The notes: a model not told the origin generated them from the letters alone. DNA of 64,000 bases from Candidatus Paracaedibacteraceae bacterium (GCA_019636055.1 JAHBYH010000002.1:186001-250000); one strand, 5' to 3'. Positions 28,460-39,590 are shown, counted from the stretch's first letter. Made by a program: numbers and translations.

Positions 28460-31400
28460 ATGCTTGCAACCTTAAGGACCAATACAATGTTTAACGAATT
28501 CCGCCTTGAGAAAACCCAACTATTAGTCCAACACTTTAATCAATCTAAAAACCCAGTCCCGGCTTTGTTTATTGAAAAATTCATGGAACGTTTTCCCTCA
28601 TCCTATTTGGAAAAGCTTTCTCAACAGGATCTAGAACGATATATTGAACTTGCCTGGAAAACAAGTGCGCAGTTTGATAGAAAAGCACCTAAAATCAATA
28701 TCCATATCGAGAAAATATCACTCCATCGCACAGACCGTATTTTTATCACCCTCCTGAATATAGATCGTCCCTATTTGATCGAAAGTTTGCTCGCTTTTTT
28801 CCGTACATGGAATCTTAAGCCTCAACTTCTTGTTCACCCTGTTATAAAGGTAAACCGAGACAACAAGGGAACATTACAGAATATTATCGACCCGCAGAAA
28901 ACTCCAGACGATTCGGGTGTGTTTGAATCTCTTATCTTTGTTCAAGCTCGAAATCGCTATTCAAAGGATCAGATCACACAGTTGAAAAATGGCCTTAATG
29001 ACCTTTTGGCTATCATCTGCCAAACAGTCGACGATATCAATCCAATACTTGACTGTCTCAATCTTATCCGAGACCGATTGCCCTATGCTGCAATATCTCA
29101 CTCAACTGTCGAAGAAGCAATTGAAGCCAAAGAATTTCTGTCATGGTTATCTGAACGTTATTTTATCCCCCTTGGCAGCCGATATTTTCGCCTCAAAGAG
29201 GACCAGTCAACAAAGATGTTCTGTTTGGATGAAGATGAATTCGAACGCCTAGGATTATTTAAAATAGATAATTATGCTGAATCCGATGATATGACCCCAT
29301 CGTTAAGTCGTGCCATTAATCACAAAGAATTAATTAAGCAAAAAAATGACACCGGATTAATTACGGTCACAAAGTCAAATAAACGCTCACCAATTCACCG
29401 TCCATCACGCATGGACACAATGGAAATTCTTGATTGTGATGAAACAGGAAAAGTCTGTGGGATGTATCAGATCATCGGCGTCTTTACGAAAGAAATTTTT
29501 TCTGTTCATGCTTTTGAAATTCCATACCTTCGAAAAAAAGTTCAAACAGTTTTCGATCTCTTTAAACTAAATCCCAAGTGGTATGATGGAAAATCACTCT
29601 TATCCATTATTGACAGCATTCCCCGTGACGAAATGTTTTATCATACAGCAGAACAACTGTTTCAGATCTGTGATAATGTTATGGAACTTCGCGATCATGC
29701 TGGTTTGTCCGTCTTTACCCGTCCCGATATTTACGGGCGATATATGACAGTTATGGTTTTCATGACCAGAGAACGCTATAGTTACACTCTCAAAGAAAAA
29801 CTGGGGACCCTTATTGCCTCATATTTTAATGGTAAAGTCGGATCAAGTGTTGCTCAGATTGGTGACTTACCATTTGCACGCGTCATTTATGTTGTTGAAT
29901 TTGACAAGATCGTCTCAAAATTTCCATCAGCCAAAAAATTACAACAAATACTTGCTGACGAATCTTTAGGATGGTTTGAACAACTTGAGCGGTACCTCGA
30001 CACCCACACAACAATTGAAAATACGTCTGAGTTCCTTGCTCTCTATCGCCATAGTTTTCCGCTCAGCTATCAACAAAATTTTATTGCCCGTGAAACCTTT
30101 GAGGATATTAATTACCTCAATGCACTCAACGCCGATAATGCGATTGATATTAACATCTACACAAATCGTGAAAACAAACTAAGGCTTAAAATATACCATA
30201 ACGGGGAGGCTCTCTCTTTATCAACGCTACTGCCACTCTTGAATAATTTTGGCCTTCGTGTTCAATCTGAAACAACATATACCATCCATAAAAATGATCA
30301 ACTGTACCATATCCATGATTTTGCCGTCGACATTGATGAGGAAACGGATTGGCACACGAATGAAGTCTATTTACGAACAGCCTTTCAGACGGTGTGGGCT
30401 GGGCTTATTGATAATGATGGATTTAACCAACTTATTCTAAAAGCCGGGTTAACTATCCGACAAATCAATATGATTCGAGCCTACACAAAATATCTACTCC
30501 AAGCGCGACTCCCCTATTCTCAAAATTATATTGAACAAACTTTATCAGCCTACCCGTCATTTTGCCGCGATCTTGTTGAAATTTTTGAAAAGAAATTTAA
30601 TCCTGACAGTGATTCAAAAGTTGCACTCCATGATTTGGAAACAAGATTTTTGGACAACTTACAAAATATATCCCGACTTGACCATGATAAAATCCTGAGA
30701 CGGATTCTGAATACAATTCAATCTACCGTCAGAACAAACTATTATCAACTAACCCCTGATCAACAAAACAAAGATTATATTTCTTTTAAATTTGATTCAA
30801 GCCAACTCATGGATTTGCCCCAACCCCGTCCCATGTTTGAAATATTCGTTTATTCATCAACCATGGAAGCGATTCATCTCCGGGGTGGTAAAGTTGCCCG
30901 GGGTGGGTTGCGATGGTCTGATCGTTTTGAAGACTATCGGACCGAAGTTTTAGGTCTAATGAAAGCACAGATGGTTAAGAACTCTGTCATTGTTCCCTTA
31001 GGATCAAAAGGCGGATTTATTGTGAAACGGCAAAATGAGTTCACCGATCGGAGTGAATTAATGAACGAGGTCATCCGCTGTTACCAAACAATGATTCGCG
31101 GCATGCTCGATATAACAGATAATCTAGTCCAAGGGCAGATTATTCCCCCGAAACAAGTTGTACGATATGATGAGAATGATCCCTATCTTGTTGTTGCAGC
31201 TGATAAAGGGACGGCCTCATTCTCAGATATTGCGAATGCCATTTCATTAGAATATGGTTTTTGGTTGGATGATGCTTTTGCCTCAGGTGGATCAGCAGGC
31301 TATGACCATAAAAAAATGGCGATAACGTCTCGTGGAGCTTGGGAATCCGTTAAGCGTCACTTCCGCGAAATGGGCATCAATGTTCAAACGCAACCGTTCA

Positions 31401-33262
31401 CCGTCGCTGGTGTTGGCGATATGTCCGGTGATGTTTTCGGGAATGGAATGCTTCGCTCTCAACAAATCAGGTTGATTGCGGCATTTGATCACCGACATAT
31501 ATTTTTAGACCCAAATCCTGATCCGGCGATCGCGTATGCTGAACGCAAACGGCTTTTTGATTTACCTCGCTCATCTTGGGATGATTATAATAAAAATTTG
31601 ATTTCTGCCGGAGGCGGTGTTTTTTCTCGCTCGGAAAAAAGCATTAAACTTTCTGATGAAATTCAAAAATCATTAGGATTAAACCAAAAAACAATTACAC
31701 CTGATGATTTGATGCGTGCAATCTTACAAGCCGAGGTTGATCTTTTATGGTTTGGCGGGATTGGAACTTATGTCAAAAGCAAGTATGAATCAAACTCAGA
31801 TGTTGGGGATATAACGAATGTAAACATCCGAATTGACGGCGGTCAAATCAAAGCCAAAGTTGTCGGAGAAGGGGCGAACCTTGGCATGACGCAACTTGGG
31901 CGTGTTGATTATGCCATTAAAGGTGGGCGAATCAATACGGATGCTATTGATAATTCAGCTGGGGTTGATTGTTCTGACCACGAAGTTAACATCAAAATCT
32001 TGTTTTCTTCTATGAAAAAACCACTAACACGCGAATCCCGCAATAAGATTCTTGTGGAAATGACAGATACGGTCGCCGATCTTGTGTTACAAGATAACTA
32101 TCAGCAAACACAAATTTTATCTGTCATGTATGCGAGTGGAAAAGACGGACTAAACCAATATCAAAATTTGATCAAAACCCTTGAAAATGAAATTCATCTT
32201 AATCGAGCTCTTGAATATTTACCTGACGATGAAATTTTCGATCGACGTCGCAGCAAAGGTCAGGGAATGACACGACCAGAACTCGCTGTTCTCTTAGCCT
32301 ATTCCAAGATTTCATTGTACAATAAAATTATAGAATCAAATTTATCCGATCAAGATTTTTATTTAAGTAATTTGATTGGGTATTTTCCTGAATTAATGCA
32401 AAAAAAATTCAAGGATGATATTTTAACCCACCCCCTTCGTCGTGAAATTATTGCAACAGTGCTTGCTAATACACTCATTAATCGAGTCGGCCCTAATTTT
32501 GTGTATGAAATGATTCAGGCAACGAATTCATCTGCATCGGAAGTTGTCCACGCCTTCTTCTTAGCGGTTCGATCCTTAGGACTGGAACATTGGTGGCGTG
32601 AGATTGATTCTTTAGATGATGCACTACTTCCGAATCTTCAAATCAAAGCCTATGCAGATATTGCCTTTACCCTTAAGATTGCAGTTATGCGCATTCTAAG
32701 TTCAGAATTTGATAACACTGCATGCGTTAATGGTTTAATTGGAAAATTACCAACATTGATCGCCGGTGAAGATCAGCAAAATCTCGCTCAAGATATCATT
32801 CAGCTTTTGGACAAAAATATACCTGCACCTGTTGCCGAGAAAATAAGTCTCATCAAATTCCTCAGCTCGATTCTCGATGTTGTTAGCCTCTATCCACAAC
32901 AATATAGTCTCGATGATGTTGCAAAAGTTTATTTCGAAGCGCGATCATTATTTGGTTTAGACTGGCTTCAAGATACAGCGATGGCTTTTGATGCTGAATC
33001 CGACTGGCAAGAAAGTGCACAGCTCGGTCTTTTAGATGACATTGGACAAACCATCATGGCGATCACCCAGCAAATCATTAATGCCGGATATATCGACAAC
33101 TATGATGAATGGGCTCAAAACCAAGGATCTCAAGTTCGACTCAGCAAACAAGCCCTAACACAAGTACGATCTGCAAGTCGTCCGGATCTAGCGATGATGG
33201 GATTTGCTGTACGGCAAATTCAGCGCATGCCGAATCTTAAATCAGTTTTATGTCGCCTTTAA
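28460..33262 (+). CDS. gdhB: NAD-specific glutamate dehydrogenase, 180-kDa class
   Basis: 1600 residues, the size of the large GDH class of Streptomyces, Pseudomonas and Rickettsia. A long N-terminal region with ACT-like regulatory parts precedes the catalytic core near residues 800-1130: HLRGGKVARGGLRWSDR, MKAQMVKNSVIVPLGSKGG with the catalytic lysine, and VAGVGDMSGDVFGNGML (the nucleotide-binding region). It deaminates glutamate to 2-oxoglutarate, feeding the TCA cycle with a host-derived amino acid. AGGGA lies upstream of the ATG. A single gene between tRNA-Gly and a shared terminator. Expected to be allosterically controlled, as other large GDHs are. Confidence 0.95.
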   Translation: MLATLRTNTMFNEFRLEKTQLLVQHFNQSKNPVPALFIEKFMERFPSSYLEKLSQQDLERYIELAWKTSAQFDRKAPKINIHIEKISLHRTDRIFITLLNIDRPYLIESLLAFFRTWNLKPQLLVHPVIKVNRDNKGTLQNIIDPQKTPDDSGVFESLIFVQARNRYSKDQITQLKNGLNDLLAIICQTVDDINPILDCLNLIRDRLPYAAISHSTVEEAIEAKEFLSWLSERYFIPLGSRYFRLKEDQSTKMFCLDEDEFERLGLFKIDNYAESDDMTPSLSRAINHKELIKQKNDTGLITVTKSNKRSPIHRPSRMDTMEILDCDETGKVCGMYQIIGVFTKEIFSVHAFEIPYLRKKVQTVFDLFKLNPKWYDGKSLLSIIDSIPRDEMFYHTAEQLFQICDNVMELRDHAGLSVFTRPDIYGRYMTVMVFMTRERYSYTLKEKLGTLIASYFNGKVGSSVAQIGDLPFARVIYVVEFDKIVSKFPSAKKLQQILADESLGWFEQLERYLDTHTTIENTSEFLALYRHSFPLSYQQNFIARETFEDINYLNALNADNAIDINIYTNRENKLRLKIYHNGEALSLSTLLPLLNNFGLRVQSETTYTIHKNDQLYHIHDFAVDIDEETDWHTNEVYLRTAFQTVWAGLIDNDGFNQLILKAGLTIRQINMIRAYTKYLLQARLPYSQNYIEQTLSAYPSFCRDLVEIFEKKFNPDSDSKVALHDLETRFLDNLQNISRLDHDKILRRILNTIQSTVRTNYYQLTPDQQNKDYISFKFDSSQLMDLPQPRPMFEIFVYSSTMEAIHLRGGKVARGGLRWSDRFEDYRTEVLGLMKAQMVKNSVIVPLGSKGGFIVKRQNEFTDRSELMNEVIRCYQTMIRGMLDITDNLVQGQIIPPKQVVRYDENDPYLVVAADKGTASFSDIANAISLEYGFWLDDAFASGGSAGYDHKKMAITSRGAWESVKRHFREMGINVQTQPFTVAGVGDMSGDVFGNGMLRSQQIRLIAAFDHRHIFLDPNPDPAIAYAERKRLFDLPRSSWDDYNKNLISAGGGVFSRSEKSIKLSDEIQKSLGLNQKTITPDDLMRAILQAEVDLLWFGGIGTYVKSKYESNSDVGDITNVNIRIDGGQIKAKVVGEGANLGMTQLGRVDYAIKGGRINTDAIDNSAGVDCSDHEVNIKILFSSMKKPLTRESRNKILVEMTDTVADLVLQDNYQQTQILSVMYASGKDGLNQYQNLIKTLENEIHLNRALEYLPDDEIFDRRRSKGQGMTRPELAVLLAYSKISLYNKIIESNLSDQDFYLSNLIGYFPELMQKKFKDDILTHPLRREIIATVLANTLINRVGPNFVYEMIQATNSSASEVVHAFFLAVRSLGLEHWWREIDSLDDALLPNLQIKAYADIAFTLKIAVMRILSSEFDNTACVNGLIGKLPTLIAGEDQQNLAQDIIQLLDKNIPAPVAEKISLIKFLSSILDVVSLYPQQYSLDDVAKVYFEARSLFGLDWLQDTAMAFDAESDWQESAQLGLLDDIGQTIMAITQQIINAGYIDNYDEWAQNQGSQVRLSKQALTQVRSASRPDLAMMGFAVRQIQRMPNLKSVLCRL

Positions 33263-33286
33263 AATATGGCCTAATAGGCCATATTT
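33262..33286. terminator. Bidirectional terminator between gdh and prfA
   Basis: AAATATGGCC (33262-33271), loop TAATA, GGCCATATTT (33277-33286), then TTAT on the plus strand and AAA/T-rich sequence on the other side. It sits exactly between the two convergent stop codons. Confidence 0.85.
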
Positions 33287-34369
33287 TTATTCTTCTGCTG
33301 CCTCAGCAAGCTTACTTGCTTGGTCTTCCGCGGTTAAGACATCGATGATTTCATCCAAGCATTCACCTTCCATGATTAAGTCAATCTTGTATAAGGTCAA
33401 ATTAACTCGATGATCTGTCACACGGCCTTGTGGGAAATTATAGGTTCGAATCCGTTCAGATCGATCACCTGAACCAACTTGACTGCGCCGATGAGCTGAA
33501 CGCTCCATTTCCTTACGACGACGCTCTTCTTCATATAGACGTGAACGCAAAACTTTCATAGCCTTAGCACGGTTCTTATGTTGGGATCGTTCATCCTGCT
33601 GCGTAACAACGATTCCTGATGGGACGTGGGTGATACGAACCGCACTGTCTGTTGTGTTAACGTGCTGACCACCAGCACCTGACGCGCGATAAACATCAAT
33701 CTGAAGGTCTTTTTCATCAATCTGAATGTCCACATCTTCTGCTTCGGGTAAGACAGCCACTGTTGCAGCAGATGTATGGATTCGCCCACTGGCTTCTGTT
33801 TCAGGGACACGCTGAACACGGTGAACACCTGATTCAAACTTAAGACGCGAGAACACTCCCTTGCCTGCAATCGACGCACTGGCTTCTTTAATAGCCCCGA
33901 GACCAGTTTCACTTAAACTTAAAACTTCAAATTTCCAGCCTTGATTAGCAGCAAAACGTTGGTACATCCGGAATAAATTAGCCGCAAACAAGCCAGCTTC
34001 TTCACCCCCTGTACCCGCACGGACTTCAAGAATTGCGTTTCTTTCGTCATCTTCATCTTTAGGAAGTAACAACACTTTGATTTGATGTTCCATATCTGGA
34101 AGTTTGGACTTTAAGTCGTCCAGTTCCATTTTTGCCATCTCACGCATTTCAGCGTCCATGTCTTTATCCGCCACCATAATCTCAAGGTCTTTGAGTTCTG
34201 TTTCGACACGTTTCACGGCTTCGATCGCTTCGACAACAGGGGTCATATCCGAGAATTCTTTGGACAAACGACCAAATTCTTTAGCATCAGAAACATCAGA
34301 TGAAGCAAGAGTATCCCTAAGTTCATGATAGCGTATTAATACTTTATCTAATTTAGCAGCAAGAGACAT
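33287..34369 (-). CDS. prfA: Peptide chain release factor 1
   Basis: 360 residues, the standard RF-1 length. The GGQ motif that triggers peptide release is in [19 protein letters not shown] (about residues 229-247). The tripeptide anticodon region [20 protein letters not shown] (about 180-200) carries the RF-1 P-E-T (PxT-type) readout of UAA/UAG. AAAGGA stands 9 bases before the ATG. Last gene of the minus-strand run, 19 bases after hisS. The methyltransferase gene prmC, which often follows prfA, is not here. Confidence 0.97.
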   Translation of the reverse strand: MSLAAKLDKVLIRYHELRDTLASSDVSDAKEFGRLSKEFSDMTPVVEAIEAVKRVETELKDLEIMVADKDMDAEMREMAKMELDDLKSKLPDMEHQIKVLLLPKDEDDERNAILEVRAGTGGEEAGLFAANLFRMYQRFAANQGWKFEVLSLSETGLGAIKEASASIAGKGVFSRLKFESGVHRVQRVPETEASGRIHTSAATVAVLPEAEDVDIQIDEKDLQIDVYRASGAGGQHVNTTDSAVRITHVPSGIVVTQQDERSQHKNRAKAMKVLRSRLYEEERRRKEMERSAHRRSQVGSGDRSERIRTYNFPQGRVTDHRVNLTLYKIDLIMEGECLDEIIDVLTAEDQASKLAEAAEE

Positions 34370-34388
34370 TTATAATATTCCTTTGAAA

Positions 34389-35630
34389 TTAGCTTTTAAA
34401 GTAACTGATTAGTTCCGATATTGCGACATTTTTTTGCTCACCAGAATCGAGAGTCTTAATGACTGCTGTTTGTTGGCTAAGCTCATCCTCACCAATCATA
34501 ACCGCAAATTCAGCGTTAATTTTATTGGCACGTTTCATCCGTTTCCCCACATTACCACTATAAGCAATATCAGAAGGTATGCCCTGTTGACGCAACGCCA
34601 TCGTTACATCAAAGCAGGTTGCAAAAGCATTATCACCCACAGGAATAACAGCAACAGGCCGGCTTGTTTGTTCAGGCATCGCAATCATCAAAGCAAGACG
34701 TTCAATCCCTAAAGCCCAGCCAACACCGGCGGTCTCCGGTCCACCCATTTGACTCATGAGACCATCATATCGACCACCAGCGAGAACAGTTCCTTGAGCA
34801 CCCAAATCTGTGGTGACAAACTCAAAAGCTGTGTGGTTATAGTAATCTAATCCACGAACCAAACGACGATTAATGCTGTAAGGGATGTTAAGGGAATCAA
34901 GACCTGCGCATACGGATGCAAAAAATGTCTTTGATTCTTCATTCAAATAATCCTCAAACTGCGGTGCCTCTTGTATAAGATCACGATCCCCTTCATCTTT
35001 AGAATCGAGTATTCTAAGAGGATTTCGAAATAGACGATCTTGGCTATCTTGTGAAAGTTGGTCTTTCAGTGGTGAGAAATAATCAATCAACGCTTGGCGG
35101 TAAGCCTGACGCGACTGCGTATCACCAATAGTATTAATTTCCAAGGTAACGCGATCACCAAGCCCTAAGGCATTTAAAATTTGATGCCCCATGGCGATCG
35201 TTTCCACATCCACATACGGATGAGATACTCCAAGACATTCAACACCAATTTGGTGAAATTGACGACGACGTCCTAATTGCGGACGTTCATAGCGAAACAT
35301 CGGGCCAGCATAGATCAATTTCAAAGGCATATTCTGCGTTAAACCATTTGAAATGACAGCCCGAATGGTACCCGCTGTTCCTTCTGGACGCAACGTGAAC
35401 TCATCACCGCCGCGGTCTTGGAAAGTATACATTTCCTTACCAACAATGTCGGAAGTTTCCCCAATTGTTCGCTTAAAAACAGCTGTTGATTCAAAAATCG
35501 GTGTGGCAATCGGCTCATAACCATAAGTTTCTGCTATTTGATTCACCACTGCTGTGATATAGGCATGCGCTCGATATTCATCCCCAATTAAATCCTGAGT
35601 CCCCCGCGGAGCCTGTAATTTTTCTGACAT
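34389..35630 (-). CDS. hisS: Histidyl-tRNA synthetase
   Basis: 413 residues from MSEKLQAPRGTQDL. Class II motifs: motif 2 PMFRYERPQLGRRRQFHQIG (about residue 110), the histidine-A signature RGLDYYNHTAFEF (about 255), and motif 3 GVGWALGIERLALM (about 305). The C-terminal anticodon-binding domain begins near residue 325. I take the ATG at 35630 as the family start; an ATG 11 codons earlier is in frame but has no better ribosome site. It precedes prfA, a common alphaproteobacterial order. Confidence 0.96.
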   Translation of the reverse strand: MSEKLQAPRGTQDLIGDEYRAHAYITAVVNQIAETYGYEPIATPIFESTAVFKRTIGETSDIVGKEMYTFQDRGGDEFTLRPEGTAGTIRAVISNGLTQNMPLKLIYAGPMFRYERPQLGRRRQFHQIGVECLGVSHPYVDVETIAMGHQILNALGLGDRVTLEINTIGDTQSRQAYRQALIDYFSPLKDQLSQDSQDRLFRNPLRILDSKDEGDRDLIQEAPQFEDYLNEESKTFFASVCAGLDSLNIPYSINRRLVRGLDYYNHTAFEFVTTDLGAQGTVLAGGRYDGLMSQMGGPETAGVGWALGIERLALMIAMPEQTSRPVAVIPVGDNAFATCFDVTMALRQQGIPSDIAYSGNVGKRMKRANKINAEFAVMIGEDELSQQTAVIKTLDSGEQKNVAISELISYFKS

Positions 35631-35705
35631 GGTTGTTGACCCTATGTTGTGTATACTTAACACCTAATATACTAATTGAAATTAAATAAGTCGAGATTTT
35701 GGAAT

Positions 35706-36470
35706 TTAAAAAAATTCACGCCACGTCATAAATGACGCAAGAATTAGAACGAGCCACGCAAAAGCCTTCCTTAAGTAATCCGGATGGAATTTGCGATTGA
35801 GTTCAATGCCAATAGTCATCCCAATAAGCGCAGAAACTACAAATTTTGCTGCCGAGGCCCAATGATCTTGGGTAAAATCCTGATGGTCTATAAGGAATCC
35901 GGTCGTCGAATTTAAAGCGGTGATAAACAAAGACGTCGGTACCGCTTCTTTCATGGGAAATCCAAGAAGGACAACAAGAACAGGAATAATCAAAAAACCG
36001 CCACCTGCACCCAAAATCCCAAGAAAAACGCCCAAAATAAAAGCAAGAACAGCAACTTTCAGGTGAAGTTTATCATCTTCAGAATCTGGGATATATTTAA
36101 CTTCCGAAAGCATGATAATGCTGGCTGTAAACATCAAAGCAACTAATAACAAAATGATAGCATGCTCTAAAGTCATACCACCAATCGTCGATGGGAGATT
36201 GGGTAAAATTATACCTCGAGATAAGGAAACACCAACCAACGAGGGAATAATAAAAGCAAGAGCCCTTTTAAAGTCAATACGATGTCGTTGACGAAAAGCA
36301 GCCGTTGCAGCTGTTGTGCTGACAACAACCAAGGAATAGCTGGTTGACAAAACGACAGGAACTTTAAACAAATACATCATGATGGGGATGACAAGAATAG
36401 CACCGCCCACCCCTAATAATCCAAGGCTTACCCCAACACCAACAAGGGATAAATAACCGATGATTTCCAT
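35706..36470 (-). CDS. TSUP (TauE/SafE) family membrane transporter
   Basis: 254 residues, about 8 helices, with the two internally repeated family motifs: GVGVSLGLLGVGGAILVIPI near the N-terminus and FLGILGAGGGFLIIPVLVVL near residue 150. TSUP proteins export or import sulfur-containing organic anions such as sulfite or sulfonates; the substrate here is not known. It starts one base after the lolA stop, so it belongs to the ftsK-lolA transcript. Confidence 0.9.
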   Translation of the reverse strand: MEIIGYLSLVGVGVSLGLLGVGGAILVIPIMMYLFKVPVVLSTSYSLVVVSTTAATAAFRQRHRIDFKRALAFIIPSLVGVSLSRGIILPNLPSTIGGMTLEHAIILLLVALMFTASIIMLSEVKYIPDSEDDKLHLKVAVLAFILGVFLGILGAGGGFLIIPVLVVLLGFPMKEAVPTSLFITALNSTTGFLIDHQDFTQDHWASAAKFVVSALIGMTIGIELNRKFHPDYLRKAFAWLVLILASFMTWREFF

Positions 36471-36471
36471 A

Positions 36472-37065
36472 TTATTTGGGCTCTTTATATTTGAAGAGAT
36501 TCGAATCTAAATCCATACCAATTCTAACATCACTTAGGTGCACCCGTGTCATGAGCCCTTGACCATCAATCACCGCCCAGCCATTGAGTTTGAATATGGG
36601 GTTTGTAGAAAATTTCAGGATTAACGCCGCGCCAGATTCATCGCCTGCTCGAATGATTTTCAAACCAAGTTCATTACCATCTTCGACTTTATCAACAATT
36701 TTGAGATCACCGTTTAAGTTAATCTTACGACGCAACAGAAATGCTGCAGGCGTTGAATCAACGTCATAGGAGTTGGTTTCTTTGGCTTGGCCGTCATAGA
36801 AATAAAAATCACGCCCATCGACAACCATTAAATCTTTGACAGGTTTATCGTATTCAATCCGCATTTTACCGAACGTTTTTTTACCATCTCGATGCATGTA
36901 AAAACGACCTTTTTGAACGGTGTTATTAGTATTTGTTTGATCGATCGTCGCCTGATAGGTTTTGAGTCCATTCAAATAGTCCTGAACTTTTTTGACCAAT
37001 GCAGGGTCAACTTTAGCAAAGCTAAAAGAAACTAAAATAAAAGAAGTAAATATTAATTTCAACAT
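36472..37065 (-). CDS. lolA: Outer-membrane lipoprotein carrier protein LolA
   Basis: 197 residues. The signal peptide MLKLIFTSFILVSFSFA is followed by a LolA-like periplasmic half-barrel: YLNGLKTYQATIDQTN, KGRFYMHRDGKKTFGKMRIEY, DGRDFYFYDGQ and NGWAVIDGQG. It ferries lipoproteins (BamD and the lipoproteins encoded here) across the periplasm. GGGAG stands upstream of the ATG. It follows ftsK after 14 bases, as in many alphaproteobacteria. Confidence 0.93.
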   Translation of the reverse strand: MLKLIFTSFILVSFSFAKVDPALVKKVQDYLNGLKTYQATIDQTNTNNTVQKGRFYMHRDGKKTFGKMRIEYDKPVKDLMVVDGRDFYFYDGQAKETNSYDVDSTPAAFLLRRKINLNGDLKIVDKVEDGNELGLKIIRAGDESGAALILKFSTNPIFKLNGWAVIDGQGLMTRVHLSDVRIGMDLDSNLFKYKEPK

Positions 37066-37079
37066 TGATAGTATTCTCC

Positions 37080-39461
37080 CTACCCAATAACCTCTCGTTT
37101 GCCAACATGATTAGCTGAACTAATAATGCCTTCTTTTTCCATCTGATCAACAATGCGGGCAGCTCGGTTATAGCCAATCTGCAAATGCCGTTGCAGAAAG
37201 CTGGTTGAAGCCTTACCTTCACGGCGCACAACCTCAATCGCTTGCTGATACATAGCATCACCACCTTCACCGCCTTCGCTTGGTGCGGTAAAGTCTTCAT
37301 CATCTTCGGTAACGCTGTCAATATAGGATGGTTCACCTTGTGCCTTAAGGAATTGAACAATCCGCTCCACTTCCGTGTCTTTGACAAAAGGGCCATGCAC
37401 ACGCAACAAACGACCACCACCAGCCATGTACAGCATATCACCTTGCCCCAACAATTGTTCAGCCCCCTGCTCGCCCAAAATTGTGCGGCTGTCAATTTTG
37501 CTGGTCACCATAAAGCTGATTCGCGTTGGAAAGTTTGCTTTGATCGTCCCTGTAATGACGTCCACTGACGGGCGTTGTGTTGCCATGATCAAGTGAATCC
37601 CCGCAGCACGCGCCATCTGAGCTAATCGCTGAACGGCAGCTTCGATTTCCTTACCGGCAACCAACATTAAGTCGGCCATTTCATCGACAACAACAACGAT
37701 ATAAGGGAGTGGATTAACGTCCAATGATTGATTTTCAAAAATTGGTTTCCCCGTATCAGGGTCAAATCCTGTCTGAACACGACGCATCAGAATTTCACCA
37801 CTTTGACGGGCTTCTTTGATGCGAGCATTATACCCATCAATGTTTCTCACACCCAACTTAGACATAGCCCGATAACGGCTTTCCATTTCACGCACCGCCC
37901 ATTTTAGGGCAACAACAGCTTTTTTAGGATCCGTCACGACAGGCGTCAATAAATGAGGAATCCCATCATAAATCGAAAATTCCAACATTTTCGGGTCAAT
38001 CATAATAAACTTACATTGCTCTGGCGTTAAACGATAAAGCAGAGACAGAATCATCGTATTGACCGATACAGACTTACCCGACCCCGTTGTCCCGGCGACA
38101 AGTAAATGGGGCATCCGCGCCAAATCCGCAATAATTGGGTTACCCCCAATATCTTTACCTAGAATCATAGCTAAACTGGCCGAGTGTTTTTGATAATCGT
38201 CAGCCAACAAAAGATCACGCATATAAACGGTTTCACGTACAGGATTTGGCATTTCAATACCAATAACGTTTCGACCAGGAATAACAGCAATACGGGCAGA
38301 GTGAGCACTCATCGAACGTGCAATGTCATCAGCTAAGCTAATAACACGCGATGTCTTAATTCCTGCAGCCGGTTTAAGTTCGTACAATGTCACCACGGGG
38401 CCCGGACATACACCAACGATTTCACCTTTGACCCCGAATTCAGCTAAGACCTGTTCCAACTGAGCTGCATAGGCTTGTAACTGATCATCAGATATGGTTT
38501 TTCCGGATTTCTTAACTTGAACGTCCAGCAAATCAATCGTTGGAAGTTGATAGTCATCCAAATGGGAAGATGGCATAATTGGCTTGGCTTTCGGTTTGAG
38601 AACCGGTTTTTCCTGAACCAACGATTCTTCATAGGTCTCGATGGCTTCATCCGAATAATCAGTCTCATTATAGATTGATGTTTTGATTGGGATTGTTGCC
38701 GTTGAATCTGCCGACGTTTGAACTCTATCATCAATATTAGCCCGCAAAACAGGATGCTCTAAAGCTGGTTCCTCAGGGGCAACATCATCTTTAGATGATC
38801 TTGAGAAAAACCGGTGAACCATACCTGCTAAACCTACCCTTGAAACATGATGAACACCAGCTCCCTTTTGACGAACATAACCGACAATAATACTCCATTG
38901 ATATAAACTCAATCCCAAAGCAGCAGCATAAAAAACCCCACAAAGAGCGGCACTCATAATTTGAATGATGCTAATACTTTTTGTCGTCATCAATTTTGTG
39001 ATCAAGTTGATGGCAAAAACACCTAAAACACCACCCAAATGAGGTAAATCAAAAAACCACGTAACTTTTGGTGCCGCAGTTAAAGCCGTGGAACATAAAA
39101 CCATTGAAATCATCAACAACAATAACTTTAAATAAGGGCGACGAAGTTCACCTTCAGCGATAATGATTCCACCCCAGACAATAAACGCAAGGACAAACAG
39201 AAAACTCCCCAGACCAAAACTTTGCAATAATAAATCAGAAATGATAGCACCAAAAGGTCCCGCCATATTATGAAGGACATTATTTGATGCAGCCGTATTC
39301 CAAGAAGCATCAAGAGCATAATACGTTAAGATACTCACAAACACACTGAAACCAAACGCAATAATTAAAATACCTGCAAATTGGATCAGTCGATGCTTAA
39401 GCATCTGAGCAATTTCAGGAGGAAGGATTCGAGTAGGTCTGGATGAAGGTCGACGCGCCAT
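37080..39461 (-). CDS. ftsK: DNA translocase FtsK
   Basis: 793 residues. Four N-terminal membrane helices (about residues 25-190) anchor it at the septum, then a charged linker (about 215-310), then the alpha/beta motor with Walker A AGTTGSGKSVSVN near residue 440 and Walker B YIVVVVDEMADLM. The C-terminal gamma winged helix (about 730-793, with TSFLQRHLQIGYNRAARIVD) reads polar KOPS-like sequences. It pumps DNA towards dif and activates XerCD at division. First gene of the ftsK-lolA-TSUP-hisS-prfA run. Confidence 0.96.
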   Translation of the reverse strand: MARRPSSRPTRILPPEIAQMLKHRLIQFAGILIIAFGFSVFVSILTYYALDASWNTAASNNVLHNMAGPFGAIISDLLLQSFGLGSFLFVLAFIVWGGIIIAEGELRRPYLKLLLLMISMVLCSTALTAAPKVTWFFDLPHLGGVLGVFAINLITKLMTTKSISIIQIMSAALCGVFYAAALGLSLYQWSIIVGYVRQKGAGVHHVSRVGLAGMVHRFFSRSSKDDVAPEEPALEHPVLRANIDDRVQTSADSTATIPIKTSIYNETDYSDEAIETYEESLVQEKPVLKPKAKPIMPSSHLDDYQLPTIDLLDVQVKKSGKTISDDQLQAYAAQLEQVLAEFGVKGEIVGVCPGPVVTLYELKPAAGIKTSRVISLADDIARSMSAHSARIAVIPGRNVIGIEMPNPVRETVYMRDLLLADDYQKHSASLAMILGKDIGGNPIIADLARMPHLLVAGTTGSGKSVSVNTMILSLLYRLTPEQCKFIMIDPKMLEFSIYDGIPHLLTPVVTDPKKAVVALKWAVREMESRYRAMSKLGVRNIDGYNARIKEARQSGEILMRRVQTGFDPDTGKPIFENQSLDVNPLPYIVVVVDEMADLMLVAGKEIEAAVQRLAQMARAAGIHLIMATQRPSVDVITGTIKANFPTRISFMVTSKIDSRTILGEQGAEQLLGQGDMLYMAGGGRLLRVHGPFVKDTEVERIVQFLKAQGEPSYIDSVTEDDEDFTAPSEGGEGGDAMYQQAIEVVRREGKASTSFLQRHLQIGYNRAARIVDQMEKEGIISSANHVGKREVIG

Positions 39462-39549
39462 TAGATCTTTATTTGTTTTAAGGTATCTGTACCCTGATTA
39501 TCCCAGATATTGATCCAAGACTCAAGGATTGGAGTGTAAATGTAAAAAA

Positions 39550-39565
39550 CCCCGCCGAAGCGGGG
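39550..39565 (-). terminator. Terminator hairpin (CCCCGC-CGAA-GCGGGG), copy 1
   Basis: A 6-bp GC stem with a tetraloop (TTCG on the minus strand), followed on that strand by six T residues. It ends the lipoprotein pair at 39591-40812. The same 16-base hairpin recurs at 41024-41039. Confidence 0.85.
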
Positions 39566-39590
39566 AAGAAATGTTAAGTTTCTGAGAATT